From contig JASJFT010000005.1 in assembly GCA_030770425.1 (NCBI GenBank), positions 124,001 to 188,000 on the forward strand: a DNA stretch of 64,000 nt. The letters are read 5' to 3'. The first letter of the stretch is position 1. Every line of letters begins with the position of its first letter. Under the pieces are notes generated by a model that made no database searches, was not told where the DNA came from, and saw only the letters and a program-made list of their open reading frames with translations. The position numbers and the translations under genes are program-made. This DNA is from Darksidea phi. Lineage: Eukaryota; Ascomycota; Dothideomycetes; Pleosporales; Lentitheciaceae. Of this stretch, positions 46,182 through 57,115 are shown piece after piece.

Positions 46182-46946
46182 ATGGCCGAGCGCCCCCTCC
46201 TCTTGGGTATCTCAGGCCCCTCCTCATCGGGCAAAACAACCCTCTCACGCCTGCTGCGCGACATCTTTCCACCCCACCAGCTCTCCATCTTGCATCTGGA
46301 CGACTTCTACCACACCGACGCCGACATCCCCATCAAGGGCGGCATTCAAGACTGGGACTGCATCGAATCGCTCAATCTCCCCCAGCTGCAGTCCACACTC
46401 GCTTACATCAAGACGCATGCTAAGGTCCCTCCCGACTTTGTGAGCAAGGAGGACCAAAACAGCGTTGGCGAGCATGGAGTCGACAGGCAGGTTGTGGAGA
46501 AGCTAAAGGAGAGTCTTAGGACGTTGGTAGTGGAGAGCAGATGGGGGAGGAAGGTTGTGATTGTAGATGGGTTCTTGCTCTTCAGCGAGGAGATGGCGGC
46601 AGTCCGGGACTTGTTTGACGTGAGGCTCTTCTTGAGGACGAGCTATAAGACAGCAAAGGCGAGGAGGGAGGCGAGGAGTGGCTATGTGACGTTGGAAGGG
46701 TTTTGGGAGGATCCGCCGGGCTATGTGGATCAGATTGTGTGGCCAAACTACGTTAAGTACCACAGCTTTCTGTTCGAGAATGGGGATGTAGAGGGCAAGT
46801 TAGATGAAGACGTTTGTAAAGCAATACGTCTTTTAGGAATGCCACAGGACGCGGAAGAGAACATGACCAAGTGTCTCGAATGGGCGGTAGGGGTGTTGGA
46901 GGATGTTGTGAGGCAGGACGCGAAGGAGAAGGCGGACTCACAATGA
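46182..46946 (+). CDS. NRK1: Nicotinamide riboside kinase
   Basis: Single exon, 254 residues from the ATG at 46182. The frame is open further upstream into the neighbour's 5' end, but this ATG directly precedes the P-loop protein. Walker A is GPSSSGKT at residues 12-19. LHLDDFYHTDADIP holds the catalytic Asp and substrate-binding residues of the family. VVIVDGFLLF is the Walker B-like strand, and the lid has RREARSGYVTLEG. DPPGYVDQIVWPNY is typical of fungal NRK. The enzyme phosphorylates nicotinamide riboside to NMN in NAD salvage, in the cytosol. Confidence 0.92.
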   Translation: MAERPLLLGISGPSSSGKTTLSRLLRDIFPPHQLSILHLDDFYHTDADIPIKGGIQDWDCIESLNLPQLQSTLAYIKTHAKVPPDFVSKEDQNSVGEHGVDRQVVEKLKESLRTLVVESRWGRKVVIVDGFLLFSEEMAAVRDLFDVRLFLRTSYKTAKARREARSGYVTLEGFWEDPPGYVDQIVWPNYVKYHSFLFENGDVEGKLDEDVCKAIRLLGMPQDAEENMTKCLEWAVGVLEDVVRQDAKEKADSQ

Positions 46947-47192
46947 AATGAGATGAGAAACACATGATAGAAGGCATGGCAAAACTGGAACCGGAAGTAA
47001 TTGTATTACCATACTGAACGTACGCCCAAAAATGCCTCGAAGTCGAATGCAGTCTGCCTTCAACGAGCTAACCAAACCATTTCGCCCCAGCACCCTGAAA
47101 ATGAATACATGTCGCGGGTTGTCCATGGCTGGGATAGTGATACAGTGTGTTGGTTGAAGCCGCAAAGCGAGCGTCAACATTTGACAGAAAAC

Positions 47193-48517
47193 CTAAGTGC
47201 TAGACTTGACCTTGTCGATGTAGGCTTGTCCAGGGCTCTCATAGGTCGATTGGAAAAAGGCGGTAACTTGGGGTTCCTTCTGGAGCCAACTAGTCATGAA
47301 GCCGAGCTCTTCTCGCAGCCGATTCACGGCTTGGACATCCATGTTGGTCTGCGCGATAAGCTCGGGCATGGAGACTGTGCTCGGTCAGTATACATGCTTT
47401 GCGTGGGCGAAATTCAAGCAGATAGCCTACCAAAGAGTCGGAGCAGGTGCTCGCCGCCATAGATCTCGGCTAGCGTCTTGCCAGCCAGGTCGGAACTCGG
47501 GTCCTCGATGCGCTTGGAGATGTCATAGAACTGCTCGCGCTCGAAGCGGTAAAGTAGAATACGTCCAAGGCTCTTGTTGAAGTACTCCTTCATGCCTTGA
47601 ATGACCTCCTCGAGGATGTCTGTCTCTTGGCTGTTACGCATCCCCGGTTCTGTCGCATATGCGAAATACTCATCTAGAATGATACCAGCTGGCTTCGAGG
47701 ACGGAACTTGCACTAACTGAAGATTCTTGGTAACGTTCTCCCAGTCATCGACCAGAATGCTCTTCAGTCTATCTGGCATCAGGATCCTGATCGCCCGTCG
47801 GTTCTGGAACGTCTCTTCCTGCGGTCGAGTCAGCGGCGACCACACATTTAGATGAAGCAAGGCACGCAAGGGGTTCAGTTCAAGGCGAGCTTCAATCGGA
47901 GATACTCACCTTTTCAAGGTCTTGATCACGCATCCTCTTCTGACCGCGGGCTCCAGTGGCTTGAGCGGACATCTGGCGTTCTTCACTTCCGCGTGTCGAG
48001 CCCTGCGTCTTCTTTTTAGAAGGAGCAGGCTGCGCTCTAGCAGCACGTTGAGCAGCAAGCATCTCGTGCCTCAGGCTGTTGGCCAAATCTCGATTTTCGG
48101 GAGTGAGTTTGCGCAGCCGGTCCTCGGCAACCCAGTCGTCCCAGCTGCGGTAGGTTAGCAAATGAGTTGAGTTAAGAGTAGTGCCTCCAAATGGCAAGAA
48201 GGATTTAGCTTGGGGAGCGGACTGCACGTAAAGGGAGGGTATTGACGCAGTGGCTGCGGAGAGGCAGACGCGCGCGAGGGGCAAACGTTACCGACAGGAC
48301 GTGGGCATCGGGCATGAGACAAACGCGGCGACCGACAGGCATGGGAAACCTACGTGTTTTTCCAGCCCTTGTAATGGACTTTGTATTCGAAGCTCTTCTT
48401 GTCGTCTTCGGCAGGTTTGACATCCAGCACTTTGGCCTCGTACAGCAGCTCATGATGGAAACAGAGTGCCTTTTCATCCTTCTTGAATTGAGGTTCAGGA
48501 ACAGGTGCTGGCGCCAT
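47193..48517 (-). CDS. EAF3: MRG/chromodomain protein Eaf3
   Basis: Four exons in gene order: 48354-48517, 47910-48144, 47431-47818 and 47193-47374, giving 322 residues, a normal family length. A chromo-barrel domain (residues 10-85, with YEAKVL, YKVHYKGWKNTWDDWV) is split by a 209-nt intron. A Lys/Arg/Gln-rich linker follows, then an MRG domain (about 135-315) with LVDDWENVTKN, VPSSKPAGIILDEY, ALLY-like RILLYRFEREQ, EIYGGEHLLRLFVSMPELI and LREELGFMTSWL. Eaf3 binds methylated H3K36 and belongs to NuA4 and Rpd3S. The start gives the usual MAPAPVPE-type N-terminus. The first intron is the longest in the window. Confidence 0.94.
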
Positions 48518-48906
48518 AGTTGCCACGCGTGTTCAAAGGCGTATGATGTGGAAAGTCGTCGAGGTAGCGCAAACTGAGCAAGTGAGGCGTAGGGGGTCGA
48601 TGCTTCTTTTTCCCCTTCGCAAGGACGTATCGCGTCCTATTGTGTGCAAGTCACGCCGAGTGAAGCATGCAAAGGTCGCAAATGCCTTGTTCAGATATGG
48701 TGAGCGGAACAATCCCGATGGTTTAGTCGCTCGAGTGTCCACAAACTGATGGTGTAGTGTACTGCGAATGTTCATAGGCGTTTCCCCGGGTCTGTGCTTC
48801 ACGCGACGCGCTTGACCGACATTCATCAGCCCTGTGCTGACTGCTCACCCTCCCCTCTCCCCGCCCCTTCCCCCAACACTGCAACACTGGACGTCCGCGC
48901 GCAATC
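48518..48906. promoter_or_regulatory. Bidirectional promoter of EAF3 and the Cnl2 gene
   Basis: 389 bp between divergent starts. The right end is C/T-rich (ccctcccctctccccgcccc), as often seen just upstream of fungal start codons. No TATA box was recognised. Confidence 0.5.
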
Positions 48907-49535
48907 ATGCCATCGTACGAGGCCAAGTTGCTCGCCGACTTCCTCACCGCGCCGGCATCGCTGCGCGACTTCATGACGCCGCGCCAGTTCGCCAGCATCT
49001 TCCCCAGTGCGCACGGGTCCAACCCCGCCATCAAGGAGCTCTATCGCGAGCTCCACGCTCTGCGAGAGAGGGACATTGAGCTCGTGCGCCAGGACATTGC
49101 CGATGAGGTCAGGGGATCGAAGCAGCTCAGGCGCGAGTATGCGAAGGAGCGCCGCCAGATGGACGACGCCAACATGCCGGGGCTCCACCCCATAGCGCTT
49201 CAGATGGAAGAAGAGGTACTTGCATCCCATCTCTAAGCCGCTCATGTCCTTGCTTACTCTCCCCCCAGCTCTCCGGCGACCGGAGCAGGAAACCGCACAC
49301 GTTACAGACCGTCCACGCCAGCATCGAAGAGGCATGCGAATGCCTGGAATTGCAAATTGCAGACATGGACAAAGAGACCCGCCGCGCTCTGGTCCAAGTG
49401 CAAGAGGCCGTAGGTGCGCTGAGCGACTTGCGACACGGCAGGTTCGCGCAAACCGCTGACGGCGAGGATATGGTAGAGCAAGTTGTTCAAAACCTCAAGA
49501 AGCTCGAGGCTGTCCGCGCGCCTCCCGCCAGTTGA
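48907..49535 (+). CDS. CNL2: Cnl2/NKP2-family kinetochore protein
   Basis: Exons 48907-49215 and 49269-49535 with a 53-nt intron (GTACTT, pyrimidine tract, CAG) give 191 residues. The N-terminus LLADFLTAPASLRDFMTPRQFASIFP is the characteristic Cnl2/NKP2 signature. The remainder is mostly coiled coil (LYRELHALRERDIELVRQDI, then LQIADMDKETRRALVQVQEAVG). Cnl2/Nkp2 belongs to the inner kinetochore CCAN complex, paired with Nkp1/Fta4, and binds near the COMA proteins at centromeres. The start context and length fit. Confidence 0.88.
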
Positions 49536-50178
49536 GAGACCACCTTAGCTTCACAGGTCTCACCAAGGCTCGGGGTCGTCATACGAGGAGTCTTGAGTTC
49601 CTGCTGCCACAGCTCCGCACACTTCACCAATGCTTGGCCGAGAGGCTTCGCTTCCCACTTCGATGGCTGGTACCAGCACGTAGCTCTGCCCCTGGGAACT
49701 TATGCCATGCTTCTCAATTCGCACTAAGTGATGTCCGTCCTATTTCTACCAATCATCAACTTCTGGTCCGCGTCACCATGTATTTATCCGCTATTCCTTG
49801 GCGTATCACATTCCTCCGACTCTCATCGCAGTGCGCTCCATGGCCAGCTCAACTCCACAAGAATGACTTCAAATCCTCTTCGACATAATTTCTAACGTCA
49901 GCAAAGGCCACAGCTACATTCCGCATTCCGGGTCCATGCGTATGATCATGCAGGCTCCGCAAAATGCTGTGATTGGTTAGACCCGGTCGCAATTAATATA
50001 TAGAACAGCCTCAATATCAATTGCATAGCGATCAGTCCTTAACCTCAGCTAGCAACGTCTGGCCCTAGCTCTCGATCTACACGTGGCCAGAAGACATCGT
50101 TCAGTATTATAATATGATGGCCTTCTGTAGTGTCGACAGATGCTGTTCGTTGCCGTTACAAAACTTCGGGTCACCACT
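49536..50178 (+). other. Intergenic: CNL2 3' UTR and glycosidase promoter
   Basis: A TATA-like element (attaatatatag) lies at about 49991-50002, some 180 nt upstream of the glycosidase start. Otherwise nothing was recognised. Confidence 0.42.
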
Positions 50179-52362
50179 ATGTATTTCACAAATATCCTCG
50201 CTTCCTTGATCTCGGCTGGGAGTTTGATGAGCTTTGCGACAGCGGATCTGAGAATCACGGCAGATAATCATTCGTTTGGTGGTGTCAATTTTCCGCAGCT
50301 GCAGTTCTTGCAGCCAAGTTATAGAGATAAGGTCATTCGGACTATTGTGAGATCGAATGCGAGGGTGATTCGGCTGTTCAGTAGGTATTCAAGACAGGTG
50401 TCATATGGCAGTCATGCTGACAATGCCATAGTCCGACCGGACAACGACCATCCAGATGTACAAAGAACATTTACCCCATGATACTTGCTTTACTGACGTT
50501 TCTTAGGCCGAGCCGGAAATTGGTGGGTTCGATAAAAGCATGCTTGATCAGTTCGACGATACATTGGCCGCCATTCATCACCTATCGAAAGGTTTGTCCA
50601 GCCCTTCAGTGTCATGTTTTTTTTTCGCTAAGAAGACGGTCAGGTCAAATCAAGGTTATCATAGCACCGCATGATGCGCATGCTCTTCGAGGCTCAAACA
50701 ACGTACCTTGTGACGCGTACTGCCAGAAGCTAAATGGTGCCTTCCTTGACTTCTACAGCGTTGATGAATGTATGCCCGGCTTTTCTTATTCTCCAAACAT
50801 GTCGTGCTGCGCTAACCTACTTAGATCGAGAGCTTTACAAGACACGCCTTGAGGTTTTCTTCCGTCATTATTCCTCAAAGAACTTCGACGGCAGGCCGTG
50901 GGCCGAGTTGAGCGAGATCATTCTGGTATGTCACCCAATGTTGTTTCTCTAATCCTTATGCTGACCTCCACTAGGGTGTAGACCTCCAGAATGAGCCCTG
51001 GGCCGGAATCTGGCCCATTGTTGCTGGCGAGTCATGGCTCTGCGATATAGCAACGCATCTTAAAGACACGCTTGGGCTTGGCGAGAACAATATTGCCGTC
51101 ATCACTGGGGGCATCTCCGGAGCCCAGACACCTGACGGCATTCAGAACTTCCCCGATTCCGCAATCGACTGCCCGGCTGTTGATGTCATTGGTATCCATG
51201 GCTATTATGCTCAAGAGAAAGATGCTACGGCGGGGACACCATGGGCAAACATCTTCCTTCCTAATAATACGTTGACGTCTCGTGTTCTAGGCAAGAAGTT
51301 GCTACTTGTTGAAGAGTGGGCATATGTACACAACGACAATGGTTTGGCGTACAAGAAGCAGGCGATTTTTGATCAAGGCAACGCGCTCAACTACCGCGGC
51401 ATCCCCTGGGTAGGTCCCAGTTTATTCTCTAACAGGTCACCATTAACCGCGTACAGCTATATTCATATCTCACCATCCGTGACGAAGGTACTTCTTCAAG
51501 GATCAATCCCCTTCGTGAACCGCAGCAAAGCTTCGCCATTGGGCCTTTGGTTGACGTTCTGCGCCGCGCTTACAAGGCTCGCTCAAATTTCAGTTGGTCC
51601 AAGTACCTCCCAGCACCGTCCAGGGGCCTATCAAACCTCACTCTCATCCCGCTGAACCCGTATATTCCTGAGCAAAGCGACTGTGTCTTTGGTTGCGAGG
51701 GATATCTCTGCGATGCAGCGGACGGCTGCAGGACCGACCTCATCTGCAAGAACAGCATTTGCCAGGTACCCTCTGAATCTCAACCAGGAAAGATTGGCGA
51801 TGTATGTAACAGCAAAAAGGTGTGCCAAGAGCACCTGAAATGCGAAAGCGGGTCCTGTCAACAGTGTGATTCGCGCCCAACCATCCAGCCCGACGACCCG
51901 CGCAAGGTAAAAGTCTACAATGACCCGGACTCACAATGTCGCCAAGACAAGGACACCCTTCTAGGGACGCGGTCTTACTGCAGTCTTCCCTCCACCAACA
52001 ACCCCCGTGGTAACCCCTGTACCAACGCCGCCCATTGCGACGTCAACCAGTTCTGCGACTGGGGTCTTTGCAAGCCTTGCTCAGAAGGTTGTCTCGGCAT
52101 GCCCTGTAAGAGTAGTAACAAGTGCAAAACGGGTTTTTGTAATGCGTATGGACGATGCGACTATCCCGGCAAGCCGAAGATTGTTTCTGGGCCCGGGGCA
52201 CACGCGAGGGGAACTTCGAGGGATAGGAAGGGTCCTGGCTGGAATATCCGTGGGCCGAAAGATGGTGTAAGGGGGCCAAATAAGGTGCGTGATGAGGCTA
52301 TGCGGATTAATATTCCGAAAGAGAAGGTTGAGGCCACTGGGAAGCCTGTGGCGACTGCGTGA
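50179..52362 (+). CDS. Secreted GH5-like glycosidase with a Cys-rich C-terminal region
   Basis: Seven exons: 50179-50380, 50432-50457, 50507-50591, 50644-50769, 50825-50925, 50975-51409 and 51436-52362, giving 633 residues. A signal peptide (about 1-19, SFATA) is followed by a (beta/alpha)8 glycosidase domain to about residue 370: SFGGVNFPQLQF, IRPDNDHPDAEPEIGGFD, IIAPHDAH, the acid/base Glu187 in LQNEPW, and the probable nucleophile Glu293 or Glu294 in LLLVEEW. The catalytic part resembles clan A family 5; the substrate (mannan or glucan) is not clear. From about 385 the protein has many spaced cysteines (about 28) in repeats such as CDAADGCRTDLICKNSIC and CNSKKVCQEHLKCESGSCQQC, resembling Dickkopf/EGF-like modules. 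The extreme end is basic and Gly/Pro-rich. Six introns are 26-52 nt; the sixth (26 nt) is unusually short and its boundaries deserve care. Confidence 0.8.
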
Positions 52363-52902
52363 TGGGTTAGTACCAACTTGAGTGTTGGTTGGGTCTACTC
52401 TACTATTCAAATCTATTTATAAGTAGCTTTTTTCCAGGCCCTTTAGAGGCGTTCATAGTAGAATAGGCCGTTTTAAGCAAATAAGCAACCAAACAAATAT
52501 GCTCCATACGGGCTTCATGGCTAATAATTGATGCTGCAATCCATTGCCGGGACAATCCAACAAACTCTGCCGCATGGTTCAGGCGCACCCTAACCCCATT
52601 TCCTTTTACCAAGGCGGCGTCGGTGGCGAGGCTACTTACCTTTACCAACCACGTTCCTAACTTCTACCCGGCATTAGTGTCTATGGCATCCGTGGCATCC
52701 GTGGCATCCTTGCGCTATGTTGGCATGTTTATTACCAAGTCGTACGAGGAGGGGTGTGCGGCTTTTGCGGCATAGTTGAAAGGACAGAGGTACTTGGGCA
52801 CATTATTTATTTATCTCGACGACGAGCCTACAAGTTTTTGATGTTCAGCGACGAGAAAGACCGCTCCATCTCTCCTCTCCACATTCTCCCACCCTACCCA
52901 TC
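52363..52902 (+). other. Intergenic with a 9-bp triplet repeat
   Basis: Glycosidase 3' UTR, then sequence leading to the pseudogene. A short tandem repeat, three units of ggcatccgt, lies at about 52684-52710. Nothing else was recognised. Confidence 0.45.
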
Positions 52903-54027
52903 ATAAGGCTCACAACGTTATCGCCGCTCTGGGCTCTTCTCCCATCCGCGCTGGCGGCACCGGGATACTGCCAGACCAACAGGACAACGGCTTCTTCGGT
53001 CACCAGCAACCCCAACGTTCCCATTGACATATCACCACTCCTTCCATTTCAATCACCCGCTCTCACGACCCTCAACACCACAGCCTGGGAATACTGGTAC
53101 TTCGATGGCGTCTCCGTTTCTGCCCGCGCAAGCGTAACAATAGTCTTCTTCCGCGACCCTATGCTTGCCCACATCGGCCTAGGTCCACTACGGGTCGACA
53201 TTGACGCAGTATGGGAGAACGGCACAAGATTCAATAGCGCGATCTTCGCGGATGAAAGCGTGCTTGAGACCTGCGGTGACGTCACAAAGGGCCGATGGAC
53301 GGGTCCGCAGAGCAACTCCTCTTTCGAGTTCCGGTAAGGAAATGCATTTGCAAAGATCGAGCTATCCGGAACCAGTATTACTGGAGATGCAGTGTCCGGC
53401 ACCTATACCCTTCGTTCATTCTCAAAGCCGCGCCACCCAGGTGGAGAAACGTACCCTAACCGCAAAGCCTCAGTCGAGATGGCGCCCTTGCTATACTGGA
53501 ACGAAGGCATTCCGGCGGGCGAGGTGACAACGAATGTTGTACTCAAAGGCACACGCCTAAAGTTCCGCGGTATGGGTGGCACGGATCGCAACTTCGCGCC
53601 GTACATCTGGGATTACGTAGCGGAGGAGTGGTGGTGAATCCGCACCGTTACCGGCCCTTATACATGGGTGTACTGGAAGTTCGTCTCGGCCATCGACCAC
53701 AAAACGTACTCATATGCCTATCTCGAGCAGAACGGCGTGCCAATCTTCAAATCAAGCGCTGAATGCAGCAACAGCGTGAAGACTGATTGTGCTGTTTTCG
53801 CGCGTTCCTACGACGGCACGGTGAAGGGTACTTTTCTGGATCAGAGCACTGGCTTTGACCTCGAGTTCAAGACCAAGGCCAAGAGCTGGAAGTTCGACGT
53901 GGAGCATAGAAATATCGTGCTCGAGGCCGATGTTGAATCGAACTACGAGTATACACGTTTCGTGAACTGGGCCAAGGGCGGTGAGGTCAAGGGAAAGCAG
54001 TTTGAGGGTTCGAGCAAGAGTGAGTAG
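52903..54027 (+). pseudogene. Decayed CrtC/Diels-Alderase-like (lipocalin-type) gene
   Basis: One frame of 374 codons, intronless, runs from 52903 to the stop at 54025-54027 and is broken by a TAA at 53335-53337 and a TGA at 53635-53637. The start position reads ATA instead of ATG, directly before a good signal-peptide-like stretch. Conserved features are WEYWYFDG near residue 60, VTIVFFRDP, a GGTDRN motif, WVYWKFVSAID and a C-terminal half with all expected beta strands. These features place it with fungal CrtC-type proteins, the family that includes Diels-Alderases of decalin and tetramate biosynthesis. The three lesions are each explained by one transition (G-to-A or C-to-T). No 22-nt splice could bypass the first stop. 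No polyketide synthase is near. The family call is by motif, so moderate. Confidence 0.72.
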
Positions 54028-55012
54028 AATCAGATCCGGGTTAATCGTCCGATCCGGTAAGGTGGAGGAATGTGGTAATGACGTCATATGTCACGCTCAA
54101 AAGACGCACAAGCCTCCAAAATGACATGGAGCATGTATTTTCAGAACTCCGAAGGACATAAGCATGATCGCGGGATGGATGAGGGATTAATCCTAAAGCT
54201 AGCAGTTTACTACGAGATTTCGGAGAGGGTTGACGCCGAATCTTACAGGCAATTCTACTGTTACATTAACACGTGTGCTATACCCCCACCGCCCACCAAC
54301 CACTTCCCGTGCACATCTCTCTCTCAAACCTTCGCTTACCCAAAAACATCTCTGCTCGGGCAATATTCAGAGCATGCGATTCCCAGCATGGCTGCAATTG
54401 GCCGCCAAAAATACCTCGCATTCCCTCACGCGCCCGTCGGTTGTCTGAACCTCTCAGAACCCGTCCTTCAGCGTCGCGTCTGATCCAGATCATCGTTTGC
54501 GCTGCACATGCGCACCCGGAATCCGCGCTCCGCTTCGGTTCCTAACCGACAGTGGCGATCTGTGGCGGTGCACCCAGTCTTTCCAGTTCCATCCGGACCA
54601 CTAACAACGTGACACACAAATATCCCCGGCCAAAATATCAGATACCGATTCGATGATCGCCATGCAAAACTGTGGCTGGTGAGGGGCAATCCACAAAATG
54701 CCATGCTCCAACACGGATGGCGATGGACCCTGATCAGCACGGATCTGCACCTCGCGTTACCATATATAGGGGTATTGCCGGTGGGCTGTGTGCGCCTGTG
54801 TGGCCACACGATCACCATTTGCGTGTTTCCGCAGGCTCGGTTGAAGCAAGTATGCATGGGTTGTGAGGGCGTTAAAAGAAGGGAGTGGCCACCGGTCTTT
54901 GGGAGCCCATGTGCTCGGAAATGGCTTCGTAGCGAAAGAGACACTTGTGCTGCGAAGCAGTTGTTATATCGTCGTGTTTTGTTTTCTCTTTGTTCTACAC
55001 ACTCGTTCACGT
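54028..55012 (+). other. Intergenic upstream of the single-pass membrane protein gene
   Basis: Nearly 1 kb. A TATA-like catatataggg lies at about 54759-54769, some 245 nt upstream of the next start codon. Long minus-strand frames here are shadows without family resemblance. Confidence 0.42.
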
Positions 55013-56869
55013 ATGCGCTCGTTAGTAAGGTTGGTGGCTGTAGCAGGAGTGCTAGAAGGTGTACACAGTGCGGTGCTGAGGGCACCATCGGCGTGTACCA
55101 CGCCAGCACCAAGTGCAAACTTAGATGCATTGGTAAAGAGACAAGAGGATCCCGACGCGTTAGTCTCATCATCCCCCATATTCCCATCATCAGACTAACA
55201 CCTCGCGCATAGCATTTCGCTCGCTCAAATCCTCCTAACTGCAATTCCCGCATCGCTCCGTCAAATCGCCGCAACGAACATACCCGCCGTCTCTAGCATC
55301 CTTTGGGAGGACTTCCTTGATGACAAGAGACCGGAGTGGTTCTTGGAGTTGCCGGATGATATACAAAGCTATTTGATCAGGAAGTTTGGGCCTCAGACTG
55401 CATGGCCGACTGAGCCACCAGCGAGCACGGTGTGGGAATGGCCGTCCGTGACTGCGACTGCGACGACAACGAATGGCCCAGAGGAGACGAGTCAAGCGCA
55501 GCCTTCTAGCTCGAGCGAGGGCGCAACAGGATCGGCGACGACCTCTGCGACGAGTACACATGACCCAGAGTCGACAGCATTGACGGTCCCAACAACATTG
55601 ATCTCGTCAGGGAGGCCAACTTCGATACGCTCAACGAAGATGCTATCTTCGTCGAGCACAACTCCAACTTCCTTGTCCACCACGTCAATTAATCCTGTCC
55701 CGTCCACAGATCCGTCGCCGACTGATGCGCCTGATTCTCCACCCATCCGCGATAACGGCCTCTCTAAAAGTCAGAAGATCGGGCTAGGATTGGGTATACC
55801 GTTCGGTCTTCTCGGAGCCGCCGCACTCTTTTTCGGCTGCTACGTATTGCTGCGACGCCGGCAAAAGAAGAACGTCGATGGATCGGTCCCGCCCTCCTCG
55901 CCGGGCTTCATCCCTCGCTTTGCATTCCAGGAGAGGCCAGCCGAAGATCTCGAGCACCGAACGCCATTGAATCGAGACGTAAACCACGCGATGCACGACT
56001 CGGGCCATACCGACTGGGATGATGAGGGTATTGACCCGATGGAAGCTGCGCCGATACACAACCCCTATAGCATGAAAACACCGTACACGGTGGACGATCA
56101 CGGGTCTAACAACCAGCCGAGCACAGGAGCGATTCTGCACGATCCTGCCCCAGTTCACCATCCATCAGACGGAGGCATGTCGATGTACGACCCGAACCCC
56201 ATAATGGCGCCAGCTCTTTTCCACACGCACAGTTCGAACCGCGCCAGAGGAATGCGAACGAGTTACACAAGCCTCCACTCTGTAGCCGAGGTGACCGAGC
56301 CAGATGAGGCAGAGTCACCAGTTCTCGGACGGCGGATTTCACCAAAGCAGAGTTCCGCGAGAAACTTAATGCCCACGCCGCCGATACCAGCCGGAGCGAC
56401 AATAAAGAGGAAGCCTGTTTCAGCAAGCCCGCCACTGGAGCCGAAGAGCTCGCTGGTATCAGTGAGCCCTGCGGTACAAACGGCTTCGCGTAAATTGCTT
56501 CGACAGACGATGCCGGAGCATAGCGGCAGCAGCTCCAGCGGCCTCGCCTTGACTACCTCAAGCGGTTTCAACAGTAGCTCCTCCGGATTAGGCGTTCCAA
56601 CTGAGATGGCTTCCCCAGTTTCCCCCATCTCAAACCGTGCGCCGAGCAACCCGTTTCATTACGATTCCTACGTAGAAGATTATGGGCCGGAATACCAGGG
56701 TGAATACGTAGATGTCGAAGATGGGCTATATGGAGGCCATACCAGCCTATCGAGATACCCGGAGTCGCGAAGGAAGAACTCCAAGACAGAATGGCCGCTG
56801 AGGAATATTGTGGGTTCTGGACATCGGAGGAAGAGCAGTCCACTTTGGGACCGTATATACGAGGAGTGA
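55013..56869 (+). CDS. Secretory single-pass membrane protein, sensor-like, unknown function
   Basis: Exons 55013-55158 and 55213-56869 with a 54-nt intron (GTTAGT to CATAG) give 600 residues. The signal peptide is about residues 1-20 and a possible processing site (KR) follows near 43. A short conserved-looking extracellular part (SLAQILLTAIPASLRQIA, DDIQSYLIRKFG) is followed by a Ser/Thr-rich stalk (about 115-240), one transmembrane helix (about 246-268) ending in RRRQKK, and a cytoplasmic tail of about 330 residues rich in Pro, Ser and His. This layout is like WSC/Mid2-type wall sensors or a stalked receptor, but no such domain was recognised. The first exon was found by frame continuity and supplies the signal peptide. 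Confidence 0.75.
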
Positions 56870-57115
56870 CGGATGTGAAGGGCGACATCATGCCCGAATC
56901 CTATAAATTTTTTTTTTCACATACGATACCACGTGGTAAGGGCTTTCGACTTTGATATACATTCCTTGCAAGAGTTCGGAACGAGTCACGAAACATGGCG
57001 CACGTGCGCAAATGCTGTTAATGTTAGGCATGAATGATGCATGGATGAGGTACCGCTCACCCACAAACGTAGCCGAGCTAGCCTATAGCAATATATTAAT
57101 GTAGTACTTAAAAGT

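Noticed and set aside
53335..53337. First stop of the CrtC-like gene explained by an intron (GTAAGG donor)
   Set aside because: The nearest acceptor would make a 22-nt intron, too short for splicing, and the flanking residues align without a gap if the codon is simply mutated.
52903..54027. A secondary-metabolite gene cluster around the Diels-Alderase-like pseudogene
   Set aside because: Neighbours are a glycosidase, a membrane protein and a TMEM135-like gene. No polyketide synthase, NRPS, P450 or cluster regulator is present in the window.
54468..55274. 268-residue minus-strand ORF
   Set aside because: It runs antisense into the first exon and intron of the single-pass membrane protein gene and has no domain or signal peptide.
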